Assembly: GCF_900107965.1 (NCBI RefSeq)
Contig: NZ_FNVU01000001.1
Coordinates: 1 to 64,000 of the forward strand
Origin: Actinacidiphila yanglinensis
GTDB lineage: Bacteria > Actinomycetota > Actinomycetes > Streptomycetales > Streptomycetaceae
Reading direction: 5' to 3'
DNA: 64,000 nucleotides
Below are positions 63,187-64,000 of this stretch, one piece after another (the first letter of the stretch is position 1; each line of letters starts with the position of its first letter). Made by a program: the position numbers and the translations under genes. Under the pieces are notes generated by a model. That model did no database searches. It worked only from the letters and a program-made list of their open reading frames with translations, and was not told the origin of the DNA.

Positions 63187-64000
63187 GTGGCAGGCCGGAT
63201 CAGGGACGACGACGTGCGGGCGGTGCGCGACGCCGTTCCGATCGACGCCGTCGTCTCCGACTACCTCCAGCTCAAGAACGCGGGCGGTGGCAACCTCAAG
63301 GGCCTCTGCCCCTTCCACGACGAGAAGTCCCCCTCCTTCCAGGTCAGCCCGTCCAAAGGTCTCTACCACTGCTTCGGTTGCGGGGAGGGCGGAGACACCC
63401 TCGGCTTCGTGATGAAGGTCGACCACCTCACGTTCACCGAGGCCGTGGAGCGGCTGGCCGCGCGCGCCGGGATCACGCTGCGGTACGAGGAGGGCAGTGC
63501 CGTCCCCGGGCGGCAGCAGGGCGAGCGCATCCGGCTGGTGGAGGCCCACCGTGCGGCCGCGGCGTTCTACGTCGAGCAACTCGGGTCCGCCGAGGCCGAG
63601 ATCGGGCGGAAGTTCCTCGCCGGGCGCGGCTTCGACCAGAGCGCGGCCGAGCACTTCGGGGTGGGGTACGCGCCGGCCGGCTGGGACCACCTGGTGCGGT
63701 ACCTGCGCGGGAAGGGCTTCACCGACCGCGAGTTGATCACCTCGGGGCTGGCCTCCGAGAGCCGCCGGGGCGGTGCGATCGACCGCTTCCGGGGCCGGCT
63801 GATCTGGCCGATCCGGGACATCACCGGCGAGGTGATCGGCTTCGGCGCCCGGAAGCTGCGCGACGACGACCAGGGCCCGAAGTACCTCAACACGCCCGAG
63901 ACGCCGCTCTACCGCAAGTCCCAGGTGCTGTACGGGATCGACCTCGCCAAGAAGGAGATCGCCAGGACCGGCCGCGCGGTGGTGGTCGAGGGCTACACCG
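63187..64000 (+). CDS. dnaG: DNA primase, 5' part (runs off the window)
   Basis: The first 271 codons of primase, read from the GTG at 63187 (VAGRIRDDDVRAVRDAVPID). The CHC2-type zinc finger that binds DNA has Cys41, His44, Cys62 and Cys65 (LCPFHDEKSPSF, YHCFGCGEGGD). The catalytic-core N-terminus follows (FRGRLIWPIRDITGEVIGFGAR; PKYLNTPETPLYRKSQ), and the sequence stops inside the Toprim motif at VVVEGYT. The rest lies to the right. Confidence 0.96.
   Translation, partial: MAGRIRDDDVRAVRDAVPIDAVVSDYLQLKNAGGGNLKGLCPFHDEKSPSFQVSPSKGLYHCFGCGEGGDTLGFVMKVDHLTFTEAVERLAARAGITLRYEEGSAVPGRQQGERIRLVEAHRAAAAFYVEQLGSAEAEIGRKFLAGRGFDQSAAEHFGVGYAPAGWDHLVRYLRGKGFTDRELITSGLASESRRGGAIDRFRGRLIWPIRDITGEVIGFGARKLRDDDQGPKYLNTPETPLYRKSQVLYGIDLAKKEIARTGRAVVVEGYT

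Overview
The window is high-GC actinobacterial DNA and almost certainly belongs to Streptomyces or a close relative in the Streptomycetaceae. The signs are extreme third-position GC, many GTG starts, dense two-gene units with ATGA overlaps, and a run of core genes (dnaG, dgt, nirBD, ppdK, dusB, glyS, zur, uppS, recO, leuA) that I recall sitting close together in Streptomyces chromosomes. No rRNA, tRNA, CRISPR array, phage module or biosynthetic gene cluster was seen.

Left part (1-9.8 kb): a 2.0-kb insertion element with 14-bp inverted ends and a passenger gene has cut a regulator gene of the XRE/DUF5753 type. Next come a membrane Ser/Thr kinase with an unusual lipoyl-like middle domain, a protealysin-type M4 protease with its emfourin-like inhibitor, and leuA preceded by a Leu-rich leader peptide. 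A secreted crystallin-like protein and a TerB-family protein follow. From 10.1 to 19.9 kb lie a two-component system, recO, uppS, an ArsR/exporter pair, glyS, zur (with a Zur-box-like site), an acetyltransferase and a methyltransferase.

Middle (20-37.9 kb): a TrmB/LuxR-type regulator faces a 1457-aa secreted S53 protease that also carries a kelch propeller. Then come an epimerase, an exporter with a divergent XRE regulator, and a small secreted lamin-tail protein. The 30.2-33.4 kb stretch is an accessory islet: a small-gene operon with a Cys-rich 26-aa peptide and a frameshifted CxxC protein, followed by a three-gene cassette (83-aa protein, DUF6879, XRE/DUF5753) and a decayed copy of part of it. 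ppdK and dusB follow, separated by a 548-bp region rich in hairpins.

Right part (37.9-64 kb): several transporter or enzyme genes are paired with a local regulator and a visible palindromic operator (DHA2 exporter/MarR, nitroreductase-hemerythrin fusion/MarR, exporter/HxlR, short-chain dehydrogenase/TetR). A LacI regulator precedes a GH10-CBM2 xylanase with a CebR-like box, and a GH9 glycosidase lies further right, so the strain is equipped for plant polysaccharides. nirBD and a sirohydrochlorin chelatase serve nitrite reduction and its siroheme cofactor. An ECF sigma factor overlaps an esterase gene. The window ends inside dnaG.

All functions are assigned by reading translated sequence and recalling families; no database search was run. 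Start codons were chosen by family length, ribosome binding site and overlap.
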